DNA of 48,807 nucleotides from Endozoicomonadaceae bacterium. Its GTDB lineage: Bacteria > Pseudomonadota > Gammaproteobacteria > Pseudomonadales > Endozoicomonadaceae. Positions 17,737 to 24,940 of this stretch are shown here, piece after piece. The translations under genes and the position numbers were made by a program. The stretch spans positions 1-48,807 of the forward strand of contig JAAOIJ010000120.1 in the NCBI GenBank assembly GCA_015163815.1. Reading direction: 5' to 3'. Numbering within the stretch: the first letter of the stretch is position 1; every line of letters starts with the position of its first letter. The notes beneath the pieces are model-generated. The model ran no database searches. It was not told the origin of the DNA and saw only the letters and a program-made list of their open reading frames with translations.

Positions 17737-17880
17737 CTGAGACCTTTGCAATAAGACAACCAAAGACGCCTGATATGATCTTTTTTATTAAAATAGTTTA
17801 AAAAATGAAGTAATTTATGTATTGTTTGAATAAAAAAATACATAAATTATTCATTGAACTGCTTATTGCAAAGGTCTCAG
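17737..17880. mobile_element. Miniature inverted-repeat element, complete copy B (144 bp)
   Basis: Bounded by perfect 19-bp inverted repeats: CTGAGACCTTTGCAATAAG at 17737-17755 and CTTATTGCAAAGGTCTCAG at 17862-17880. The interior is AT-rich, and its right 103 bases are 98% identical to positions 1-103. No transposase is encoded. The frame KKIHKLFIELLIAKVS at the right end may be the last codons of the parental transposase, since diverged sequences at 25.4 and 29.2 kb encode QQIFIDLLIEKISE in the same place. The termini look IS5-like. Target duplication is unclear because the right flank is a hexamer array. Confidence 0.8.
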
Positions 17881-17898
17881 TCTCAGTCTCAGTCTCAG
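17875..17898. repeat. Hexanucleotide array (TCTCAG) x4
   Basis: Four perfect tandem copies; the first is the end of the miniature element's terminal repeat and the next three lie outside it. Copy A at 1-103 has a single TCTCAG. The array therefore seems to have grown from the element's edge by slippage or repeated end processing. Confidence 0.9.
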
Positions 17899-17943
17899 TC
17901 TATTTTATTTTTGAATCAAGAGGCCTGTCGATAGTGGTTATGC

Positions 17944-17972
17944 TTGATTTTATAGCAGAAAACGAATACAAT
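17944..17972 (+). promoter_or_regulatory. Sigma-70 promoter of tRNA-Pro
   Basis: TTGATT at 17944-17949 and TACAAT at 17967-17972 with a 17-base spacer. The expected start site lies about 20 bases before the tRNA at 18000. Confidence 0.6.
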
Positions 17973-17999
17973 CATGCTTTGTATCGCCATCTTCGGATT

Positions 18000-18076
18000 C
18001 GGAGCGTAGCGCAGCTTGGTAGCGCACCACAATGGGGTTGTGGGGGTCGGAGGTTCAAATCCTCTCGTTCCGACCA
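18000..18076 (+). tRNA. tRNA-Pro (anticodon GGG)
   Basis: A complete 77-base cloverleaf: acceptor CGGAGCG/CGTTCCG (one G-T pair), D stem GCGC/GCGC, anticodon stem CCACA/TGTGG with loop ATGGGGT (anticodon GGG at 18034-18036), variable GGGTC, T arm GGAGG-TTCAAAT-CCTCT, discriminator A and encoded CCA. The first pair C1-G72 is characteristic of bacterial tRNA-Pro. GGG reads CCC and CCU codons. No duplicated 3' end was seen nearby that would mark an integrated island. Confidence 0.96.
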
Positions 18077-18259
18077 CTCTTGAATGGCCTGTACTTCCAA
18101 TAGATTTCGAATCTCTGTCATAAACGACACCTTTATTTTTCATGTTGAATCCTTGCCTCTCACTCAATACCTCCGTAAAATACATATTAAGACGTCTAAT
18201 GCACAGCATGATATCGTCTATTTTATCTGTTTTTAGATTTTGGTATAAGGATTTACAAT

Positions 18260-19171
18260 ATGATACAACCTCTTATTAATACAGCACTGACAATTGAAAT
18301 TCGTGATACATTATTAGCGCTGATACAAGCCAATGATGACTTTAAAAACTGTTTACTACAAGATCATATTTTACCAGCTTGGACTAGCGACAGTCATCAT
18401 GCGAGAAGAACCGCTACTCAAATAGCAACACAGCTTACGTATCATGACTTGCAGAGTCGTCAAAAAACAACAAAATGTATTGGCGTGATCGGTATATCAC
18501 TGAAAACATATCAAACTGGATTAAAACTCAATGAAAAAAAAGATGCTTTCAAAGCAGCCATGTTAAATTATCGAAGTGCTTTTGGAACATCGATTCCAAT
18601 GCATAATCTGAGTTCACAACAATTAAGAGACAATTTATTAGGGCATTTAAAATTACAAAATTTGCATTTTATACAAGCTTATCGGCATATTCGATTATTT
18701 AGAACACCACCTGAACGTATTCGATTTAGTTGGTCTGCTGCGCATACTGGATCTGTGCAGCTAATAAAACGCAAAGCCATTGAGTATTTGAAAAATAAAT
18801 TTACCCTTAGTAAAGGGTTACAAGTTGATATTGAAAAATTAGAATCTTTTCCAGATCATACTAAAATTGTGATTCAAAGAGTATTAAAGCCGCATTTGCG
18901 TGCTAATTTGACTTGGCCTCTTGAGATTGAAAAGCTTGTATTGATGGACTCTATGCTTCGTTCTCAATATCCGTTGCAAATCAATACTCCTTTACCAATT
19001 TTTACTTGTTTAGATGAAAATCATACGACTTTTCCAGAATTTAATACAATTCAACCTTTGGAATCGATAGATAAAAGTAATCGAGTCAAGAGAAAAGATT
19101 CTTATTCTAAGCATATTCATTCGCATACTAATTCATTACATTACCGAGTTATTGACGATAAAGTGCATTAA
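18260..19171 (+). CDS. tus: Tus-like DNA replication terminus site-binding protein
   Basis: Tus binds Ter sites and stops the replicative helicase from one side. This 303-aa protein (E. coli Tus is 309) aligns with Tus along most of its length. Best-matching blocks are AYRHIRLFRTPPERIRFSW (residues 140-158; Tus AYRTLTVLHDPATLRFGW) and KIVIQRVLKPHLRANLTW (Tus KLKIKRPVKVQPIARVWY), followed by NTPLPIF (Tus PTPLIAL). In this alignment H129 falls opposite Tus His144, which traps the flipped cytosine in the lock; Tus Phe140 and Gly149 are not conserved. The last 40 residues are unrelated and polar. AAGGA lies 8 bases before the ATG. Divergence is high, so retained Ter function is inference. It follows tRNA-Pro on the same strand. 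Confidence 0.72.
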   Translation: MIQPLINTALTIEIRDTLLALIQANDDFKNCLLQDHILPAWTSDSHHARRTATQIATQLTYHDLQSRQKTTKCIGVIGISLKTYQTGLKLNEKKDAFKAAMLNYRSAFGTSIPMHNLSSQQLRDNLLGHLKLQNLHFIQAYRHIRLFRTPPERIRFSWSAAHTGSVQLIKRKAIEYLKNKFTLSKGLQVDIEKLESFPDHTKIVIQRVLKPHLRANLTWPLEIEKLVLMDSMLRSQYPLQINTPLPIFTCLDENHTTFPEFNTIQPLESIDKSNRVKRKDSYSKHIHSHTNSLHYRVIDDKVH

Positions 19172-19180
19172 AAGTGAAAA

Positions 19181-19217
19181 CAGGATTTCAGTATTTTATA
19201 AAACCTGATGATTTTTT
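19181..19217 (+). terminator. Possible terminator after the tus-like gene
   Basis: CAGGATTT (19181-19188) can pair with AAAACCTG (19200-19207) across a 12-base loop, with one mismatch. ATGA and six T residues follow. It is placed just after the stop at 19171. The stem is short. Confidence 0.4.
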
Positions 19218-19454
19218 GATGATAGATAGAATGATGTGAATATCATGCTTTTTCTAAATTAATGAAAACAAGATATCTATTATGCATTATGATCATGTCT
19301 ATCTTTTGACGAGAGCTAAGCTGAATTGCGGTTTCTTTTTAGTTTGCATTATTTGATATCAGCAAGCTATTCAATAATCGTTATTGTCGTTTGATAAATG
19401 ATTGATTAACAGTCATAAGTCGATGCTGAAGCAATCAATTTTATATGTTTTATC

Positions 19455-19484
19455 AGCCATAGCCATAGCCATAGCCATAGCCAT
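19455..19484. repeat. Hexanucleotide array (AGCCAT) x5
   Basis: Five perfect tandem copies, not inside a credible gene. It lies about 280 bases after the tus-like gene and 1.6 kb from the TCTCAG array. Such arrays vary in copy number by slippage and could shift promoter spacing. Confidence 0.9.
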
Positions 19485-19539
19485 ATAAGAGAAGTGAATT
19501 GGATATTTTGAAAAAATAATTTTAAACTTGAAAAAGAAA

Positions 19540-19581
19540 TGGATAGATTCAGTTTTGGTATCACAAAAACGAGTCTATCCA
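19540..19581. other. Long two-part hairpin
   Basis: TGGATAGATTC (19540-19550) pairs with GAGTCTATCCA (19571-19581) over 11 positions with one G-T pair. After a 2x2 internal loop, TTTTG (19553-19557) pairs with CAAAA (19564-19568) around a 6-base loop. No T tract follows, so it is not a standard terminator. It could be a structured RNA, a protein-binding palindrome or the relic of an element end. Confidence 0.5.
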
Positions 19582-19800
19582 AGACAGCAGTTATCATTTA
19601 TGATCATGAACTTCCCATAATATGACATTGATATGATTGAGGCTTATTATGTTTGTTAATTATTAAAAATTGAATAATAAATGAATCAATATGGCAGCTA
19701 TCATTAAAAACTTTTATTTTTTTAATATAGAGTTCGTTTAAAATATTGTATGGTGTTGATGGTTGATATATTGTTTTTATTATTTATAAGGAATTGTCGT

Positions 19801-20346
19801 ATGATTGATCAATTTATTAAACTATGTCAAAAAAATATTCACGAAAAATCAGATCAGTTTGCATTAATTCAGACATTAATACCGCATTTCCAAGACTTTA
19901 TAAAACAAGCTGATCAATGGTTAGATTATACTGTTTTAGAATATAATTCAGATGGTTGTATGCGTAATATATTATGCTCTGAAGATAATCTGGGCTTATT
20001 TGTGATGACCTGGAGTTCCTCTAAATCTTCCCCTGTTCATGATCATGCCGATACTTGGGGTATTATGAGTGTATTAGAAGGTTGTTTATGTGAAGAAGAG
20101 TATTATTTTAAATCGCCATTACAAGATGATAGGCTTCATAATGATCTTATCTTGAAAAAAAGAAAATTAACCTACCTAATAGAAGGTTCAATGACTGCTT
20201 TTATTCCTCAACCTGAAAGTTATACGCATTGTATGAAGAATATGACTGAAAAACCTGGTCTTTCAGTTCATCTATATGGTAGTGCTTTAAAAAAATATTA
20301 TCTTTATGATGAGATTACGTCGAAGCGTGAACTTTATGTTGTGTGA
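19801..20346 (+). CDS. Cysteine dioxygenase type I
   Basis: Cytoplasmic non-haem iron cupin that oxidises L-cysteine to cysteine sulfinate. The 181-aa product shows the cupin metal motif PVHDHADTWGIMSVLEGCL (two iron-binding histidines in HDH) and the third histidine in SYTHCMKN. CMRN carries the arginine expected to bind the substrate carboxylate, and SVHLYG the tyrosine of the family. I chose the ATG at 19801, with AAGGA about 8 bases upstream, over the frame's earlier start at 19750. Length fits bacterial members (about 180-200). It is a single gene. It might limit cysteine toxicity or supply sulfinate; the sequence does not decide. Confidence 0.85.
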   Translation: MIDQFIKLCQKNIHEKSDQFALIQTLIPHFQDFIKQADQWLDYTVLEYNSDGCMRNILCSEDNLGLFVMTWSSSKSSPVHDHADTWGIMSVLEGCLCEEEYYFKSPLQDDRLHNDLILKKRKLTYLIEGSMTAFIPQPESYTHCMKNMTEKPGLSVHLYGSALKKYYLYDEITSKRELYVV

Positions 20347-20513
20347 TTATTTTGACTAACTTCTATTGATATGAGAGCAGATAGTTTAAAGAAGCATGTT
20401 ATTTTATGATAAAAATACTTATAATAATAAAAAAGATATAATTAAATCAATTATTTCTAGTAATGCGCGTTACCCTGTTTTATCTTGTTATTGATAGTTT
20501 AAGAGCGGAAACT

Positions 20514-22208
20514 ATGAGAAAAATAAAGTCAACTTTGATAAAAACATCTTTGCATGGCCGTGCCTTATTAAGAGATCCTATTTTTAACAAAGGAACAGCT
20601 TTTTCCGAGAAAGAGCGCACTGAATTGCATTTACATGGATTGTTACCATTTTATATTGAAGATTTAGACACACAGTGTGCTCGTATTTTAGTGACTTTTA
20701 ACTCTATAAAAACACGATTATTAAAATATAGATATTTGAGATCAGTGCAAGATACCAATGAAACTTTATTTTATGCCTTGATAACGAAACATTTTAGCAT
20801 CATGTTGCCGTATATATATACGCCTACTATTGCTGACGCTTGTAAGCAATTTGGAGCTATTTTACAGGAACCTCGCGGTTTATTTATTGCTTGGTCTCAG
20901 CGTCAATATATTGCAAATATGCTTGATAGTGTCAAAATTCAACCTGAAGTCCTGATTGTTACAGATGGAGAACGTATTTTAGGTATCGGGGATTTTGGTG
21001 TTAATGGGTTGAATATTTGTATTGGTAAATTATCAATTTATACTGCATTGGGTGGCTTTGATCCTGCAAAAACATTACCAGTTGTTTTAGATGTTGGTAG
21101 TAATAATCAAGCATTATTATCAGATTCAAATTATTTAGGATGGAAACATAAGCGTATTGATGAAATAAGCTATGATGTTTTTTGGGCGGATTTTTTGCAA
21201 TCTGTGCACAAAAAATGGCCTACTATATTAATTCATTTTGAAGATTTACATATGGATCATGCACTCAAATTAATGCGAAACTATCAGCAATCTTTATGTT
21301 GCTTTAATGATGATGCTCAAGGTACAGCAGCTATTGTCACAGGTTGTTTGTTAGCCGCATTAAAGCGAGCTAAACAATCTTTAAAAATGAGTAAAATAAT
21401 TATTGTAGGTGCAGGCACTGCTGGATGTGGTATTGCCATGCAGTTAAATCGATTTTTTCAGCAAAATGGTGTAATAGAATCTCATGTCCAAAAACATCTT
21501 TATCTTGTTGATAAAGAAGGTTTATTAGTAGATAGTATGGGAAACTTGAATGATATTCAAAAACAATTTGCTCAACCTGCAAACGTTATTTCACATTGGA
21601 TGAATGAAACAGGCATGATCACTTTAGACGCACTGATTGATTACGTAAAGCCTAATATTTTGATTGGTGTGACAGGTGTTGAAGATTTATTTTCTGAATC
21701 AATGATTAGGCGTATGGCTCAATATCATGAGCATCCTATTATTTTCCCATTATCGAATCCAACGCAATATATTGAAGCAATACCTTCGAATGTATTGCAT
21801 TGGAGTCAATATAAAGCTTTTATTGCTACAGGAAGTCCTTTTGAAGCTATTGTGAAAGATGGTGTCTCTTTTTCAATTACGCAATGTAATAATATCTATA
21901 TTTTTCCTGCATTAGGCTTAGCTGTTAAAATGATTCAAGCTTTGCGTATTACAGACCGGATGTTAGATGCTGCAGCGTATACTTTATCAGATGTTTCTCC
22001 TGTTGCATCGGATAATCAAACAGGCTTATTACCGTCATTAGACTGCATACCTAAAGCCATTCAGTCGATTGCTTTAGCTGTAGCAAAAACAGGTATTGAA
22101 GAAGGTGTAGCCCAACATACTGTTTTGATTGATGAATTAGAAAATAGAATGCAAGCAATATATTGGAAGCCTATTTATCCATCTTTAGAACCTTTAACCT
22201 CTGAATAA
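20514..22208 (+). CDS. maeA: NAD-dependent malic enzyme
   Basis: Oxidative decarboxylation of malate to pyruvate with NAD. With the start at 20514 the product is 564 aa, matching E. coli MaeA (565); the frame's earlier start at 20463 adds non-family residues. Motifs: LLPFYIEDLDTQ at the N-terminus, YTPTIADACKQF with the catalytic tyrosine, TDGERILGIGDFGVNG, CFNDDAQGTAA with metal-binding acids, the NAD fold IIVGAGTAGCGIA and PLSNPTQ. The next gene (topB) starts 8 bases after the stop, so the two are almost surely cotranscribed, although their functions are unrelated. Together with aspartate aminotransferase and GltS it fits growth on amino acids. Confidence 0.95.
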   Translation: MRKIKSTLIKTSLHGRALLRDPIFNKGTAFSEKERTELHLHGLLPFYIEDLDTQCARILVTFNSIKTRLLKYRYLRSVQDTNETLFYALITKHFSIMLPYIYTPTIADACKQFGAILQEPRGLFIAWSQRQYIANMLDSVKIQPEVLIVTDGERILGIGDFGVNGLNICIGKLSIYTALGGFDPAKTLPVVLDVGSNNQALLSDSNYLGWKHKRIDEISYDVFWADFLQSVHKKWPTILIHFEDLHMDHALKLMRNYQQSLCCFNDDAQGTAAIVTGCLLAALKRAKQSLKMSKIIIVGAGTAGCGIAMQLNRFFQQNGVIESHVQKHLYLVDKEGLLVDSMGNLNDIQKQFAQPANVISHWMNETGMITLDALIDYVKPNILIGVTGVEDLFSESMIRRMAQYHEHPIIFPLSNPTQYIEAIPSNVLHWSQYKAFIATGSPFEAIVKDGVSFSITQCNNIYIFPALGLAVKMIQALRITDRMLDAAAYTLSDVSPVASDNQTGLLPSLDCIPKAIQSIALAVAKTGIEEGVAQHTVLIDELENRMQAIYWKPIYPSLEPLTSE

Positions 22209-22215
22209 ATAGTCA

Positions 22216-24207
22216 ATGAAGCAGATTCGTATTTTTATTGCAGAAAAACCAGAATTAGCAAAAGCTATTGCGAATGCTTTAGGAAACAGCAAGCGCCAAG
22301 CAGGTTATTTTACATGTGGCTCGGATTATGTCACTTGGTGTGTAGGTCATATGTTAGTTTTATATGACCCTGAAGATTATGATTTGAGTTATAAGCGATG
22401 GAATTTGCAACAGTTGCCCATTATTCATATGCCTTGGAAGCGTAAAGTATTGCCTGATAAAGCTGCGCAATTAAATATTATTAAGCGATTATTAAAGCAA
22501 GCAACAGAAGTTATTCATGCAGGAGATCCAGATGAAGAAGGTCAATTATTAGTCGATAATGTATTAGCTTATTTTCAATGTGTGATACCAGTCAAACGCT
22601 TATTAGTGAATGATAATAATATTCATGTTGTGAAGAAAAGTTTACAGACACTTAAAAATAATGAAGATTTCAAAGGATTATCAGCTAGAGCAGAAGCGCG
22701 TAGTGTTGCAGATCAACTGTATGGTTATAATATGACGCGTTTATATACTGTTGCCGCAAAACAAAAAGGATATCAAACTGTATTATCAGTAGGGCGTGTA
22801 CAAACGCCGATATTAGGTTTAGTGGTTCGTCGAGATCAACAGCATGAACAGCATCAAAAAAGTATTTTTTATACAATCAAAGGTCAATTTGACTTTCCTG
22901 ATAGGCCAGGCATTAAAGCCATTTATCAAGTTCAATCTGAAGATATACAGGATCATAAGAATCGTTTGATTTCTTTGGACTATACGAAAAGGATAGCAGA
23001 AAAAATAATCGGGACTACAGCTTATATTGCTAATACACACTGTGTTGATCATCAAAAAATGCCACCTTTGCCTTATAATTTATTAAAATTACAAACTGAT
23101 GCAAATCGTAAGTTTCAAATCAAACCGCATGAGGTATTGAGCATTACGCAGCGTCTGCGTGAAGTTTATCAATTAATTACTTATAATCGCTCAGATTGCC
23201 AATATTTATCAGATGAACATCATCCTGAAGCTTATTCAGTGTTACAGTCAATTGCTGCAACAGCGCCAATATTATCAGCAGCTTGTCAAAAAGCAAACCC
23301 TTTACTCAAGAGTAAAGCTTTTAATTCTAAAAAAGTTAGCGCTCATCATGCTATTATTCCAACACAAAAAATCACTGATTTAACACGTTTATCAGATCGA
23401 GAAAAGCAAATTTACTTATTGATTGCTAGAAGTTATATTGCTCAATTTTTTCCAGTTCTTCGCTATCAAGAAGCCATATTAATGATTGAATGCAACACAC
23501 ATCCTCAGACTCATAAAAGTTTACAATTTAAAGTAACTAATCGTAGAATTCTCTCAGGAGGTTGGAGTGTATTATATAAAAATGACATTGGAAATGAAGA
23601 GTGTAAAAAACAATATGGACCTGATTTATCTTGTTTTTATAAAACCATGCAAGGTATCTGTTCTGATAGTCAATTATTCACGCATGAAACAAGTGCATTA
23701 CCCTACTATACCGTACATTCACTATTAAAAGATTTAACCTGTATTTCAAAATATGCTAAGAATAGTAAAATAAAAACATTACTAAAAGATAAAGATCAAG
23801 GGAAGTTAGGAGAATCAGGAGGTATTGGTACACCTGCAACACGCTCATATATTATCAAACAATTATTTGATCGACAGTTTTTACAAGAAAAAGGTAAAGC
23901 CATTGTCTCAACAACTTTAGGGCGCCAACTATATGCTTTGTTGCCTGAGCAAGCCACTCAACCAGATATGACTGCATTATGGCATGAGCAGCAAAAAGAA
24001 ATTGAATTAGGTGTGTTATCTATTCAGGATTTTATTTTAAATTTAGTGGATTATTTACAGGGAGAGGTCAGTAGAATTCGGCAATATGGTTTATCGTTGA
24101 AGTTGCAAGGTGAAGTCTGTTTACAATGTCAGCAAGGCGTTTTAGTGAAACGAAAAAGTAAGTATGGTTCGTTTACAGGATGTAGTCGGTATCCTGATTG
24201 TCCATAA
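22216..24207 (+). CDS. topB: DNA topoisomerase III
   Basis: Type IA topoisomerase that decatenates and unlinks replication or recombination intermediates through a transient 5'-phosphotyrosine break. The 663-aa product begins with the Toprim domain (FIAEKPELAKAIA; acidic triad in IHAGDPDEEGQLLVD). SVGRVQTPILGLVV and the catalytic region LITYNRSDCQYLS follow (the tyrosine of ITYNRSD is the likely nucleophile). GIGTPATRSYIIKQL and a short C-terminal zinc ribbon CLQCQQGVL...CSRYPDC complete it. Length is close to E. coli TopB (653). Eight bases separate it from malic enzyme. Topoisomerase III is linked in E. coli to resolving terminus-region intermediates, which is of interest beside the Tus-like gene 3 kb upstream; the link is inference. 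Confidence 0.95.
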   Translation: MKQIRIFIAEKPELAKAIANALGNSKRQAGYFTCGSDYVTWCVGHMLVLYDPEDYDLSYKRWNLQQLPIIHMPWKRKVLPDKAAQLNIIKRLLKQATEVIHAGDPDEEGQLLVDNVLAYFQCVIPVKRLLVNDNNIHVVKKSLQTLKNNEDFKGLSARAEARSVADQLYGYNMTRLYTVAAKQKGYQTVLSVGRVQTPILGLVVRRDQQHEQHQKSIFYTIKGQFDFPDRPGIKAIYQVQSEDIQDHKNRLISLDYTKRIAEKIIGTTAYIANTHCVDHQKMPPLPYNLLKLQTDANRKFQIKPHEVLSITQRLREVYQLITYNRSDCQYLSDEHHPEAYSVLQSIAATAPILSAACQKANPLLKSKAFNSKKVSAHHAIIPTQKITDLTRLSDREKQIYLLIARSYIAQFFPVLRYQEAILMIECNTHPQTHKSLQFKVTNRRILSGGWSVLYKNDIGNEECKKQYGPDLSCFYKTMQGICSDSQLFTHETSALPYYTVHSLLKDLTCISKYAKNSKIKTLLKDKDQGKLGESGGIGTPATRSYIIKQLFDRQFLQEKGKAIVSTTLGRQLYALLPEQATQPDMTALWHEQQKEIELGVLSIQDFILNLVDYLQGEVSRIRQYGLSLKLQGEVCLQCQQGVLVKRKSKYGSFTGCSRYPDCP

Positions 24208-24221
24208 ACAAATGGTATAAA

Positions 24222-24404
24222 AGTCCCCGATTTACCGCTCATACGGCCGCCTTCAAGTCCAGTGCTTAAAGGGGGGTGGCGTGTAGCATGCTTTGGGTTC
24301 CCTACTCAGTTGGTAGGTTTACGCTCCCGCATACTAGCTTTGCCACCTGGCGCGATAGTATCGACTCTGAGACATAGGTATGTCGCGAATAAACCAGATA
24401 GACT
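24222..24404 (-). ncRNA. ssrS: 6S RNA
   Basis: About 183 bases (E. coli 184), directly downstream of zapA on the same strand, the classical gammaproteobacterial position. The two ends pair (AGTC...GGTTTA with TAAATC...GACT). The segment TTCGCGACATACC...CAGAGTCGATA matches E. coli TTCGCAAGC...CTGAGCCGATA, and CTTGAAGGCGGCCGTATGAG matches the 3' side TTCAAGG...GCGGCATCTCGG. The region is notably more G+C-rich than its flanks, as expected for a structured RNA. 6S RNA mimics an open promoter and sequesters sigma-70 polymerase. Precise ends are estimated from the promoter and the terminal helix. Confidence 0.88.
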
Positions 24405-24410
24405 CGTAGT

Positions 24411-24416
24411 ATTATA
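24411..24416 (-). promoter_or_regulatory. -10 element of the 6S RNA promoter
   Basis: TATAAT on the minus strand, 6-7 bases before the predicted 6S start near 24404. The -35 region would lie inside the end of zapA (TTAGTT-like) and is weak. This gives 6S RNA its own promoter besides read-through from zapA. Confidence 0.6.
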
Positions 24417-24421
24417 ACCTG

Positions 24422-24721
24422 TTAAATTGATGGAACTAAAGCATTTTCTAATAAAAGTGTTAATTCTTGTAATTTATTGTGTTGTTGTTTGGTTTCAGTC
24501 TGTTGTTTTTTTTGTATTAATAGTTCGTGGGTTAAATTTAAAGCAGCGATAATGCTGATTTGCTCCATTTCAATGAGCTGACTATTTTTTTTGATATCTT
24601 TCATCTTTTCATTTAGATAAGCAGCTGATTGAATTAAAGCTTCTTGCTCTTCTGCCGGGGCATGAATACGATATGTTTTATCCATAATGGTAATCGTTGT
24701 TGCTGGATTTTCTGTAGTCAT
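24422..24721 (-). CDS. zapA: Cell division protein ZapA
   Basis: Small Z-ring-associated protein that bundles FtsZ filaments at mid-cell. The 99-aa product has the family pattern: the N-terminal strand ITIMDKTYRIHAPAEEQEAL, then an AAYLNEKM helix, IAALNLTHELL and a C-terminal coiled coil rich in K, Q and E. It is slightly shorter than E. coli ZapA (109). It lies 7 bases after the upstream TIGR02449 gene, so both probably share the promoter at 24911-24940. 6S RNA follows directly. Confidence 0.9.
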   Translation of the reverse strand: MTTENPATTITIMDKTYRIHAPAEEQEALIQSAAYLNEKMKDIKKNSQLIEMEQISIIAALNLTHELLIQKKQQTETKQQHNKLQELTLLLENALVPSI

Positions 24722-24728
24722 TGATTGA

Positions 24729-24875
24729 TCACTCCAATTCCTGTAAACGACTAATCATCGATTCAATTTTAATGCGTATTAAATCATTTTTTTGAATCAA
24801 TTTGGTTCGCTCGTGTTCCCAGCTTTTTTTGTTCTGTTGTAATATCTTATTTTCTTGTTTTAATTGATCATCCAT
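24729..24875 (-). CDS. TIGR02449-type short coiled-coil protein (48 aa)
   Basis: A short gene just before zapA. The product starts MDDQLKQENKILQQNKKSWE and continues HERTKLIQKNDLIRIKIESM, a continuous amphipathic helix that should form a coiled coil. Proteins of this size and texture (TIGR02449) precede zapA in many gammaproteobacteria and are thought to be division-related, somewhat like ZapB; the role is inferred from position. The stop is 7 bases before the zapA start. The ribosome binding site is weak (AAGAGA). Confidence 0.8.
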   Translation of the reverse strand: MDDQLKQENKILQQNKKSWEHERTKLIQKNDLIRIKIESMISRLQELE

Positions 24876-24910
24876 TTTCTTGCGGTCTCTTTAATTATTA
24901 CTTTATCTTT

Positions 24911-24940
24911 AATATACAATTGATATTTGTTACATTGCAA
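24911..24940 (-). promoter_or_regulatory. Sigma-70 promoter of the TIGR02449-zapA-6S unit
   Basis: Minus strand: TTGCAA (24935-24940), an 18-base spacer, TATATT (24911-24916). The start site would fall about 30 bases before the ATG at 24875. Confidence 0.55.

Larger units (their letters stand above)
19172..19800. other. Spacer between tus and the cysteine dioxygenase gene
   Basis: Contains, in order, a possible terminator (19181-19217), an AGCCAT array (19455-19484) and a long hairpin (19540-19581). The only longer open frame, on the minus strand, reads WLWLWLWL through the hexamer array and is probably not a gene. AAGGA at about 19788 serves the following gene. Confidence 0.5.

Noticed and set aside
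17817..18083. Plus-strand 88-codon frame with SVSVSVSV
   Set aside because: Runs through the miniature element, the TCTCAG array and the tRNA; not a gene.
17916..18209. Minus-strand open frame of 97 codons across tRNA-Pro, including VVGTRGFEPPTPTTP
   Set aside because: It is the antisense reading of the tRNA; such frames are a well-known annotation artefact.
19406..19597. Minus-strand 63-codon frame with WLWLWLWL
   Set aside because: The peptide comes from the AGCCAT hexamer array; no ribosome binding site and no similarity.
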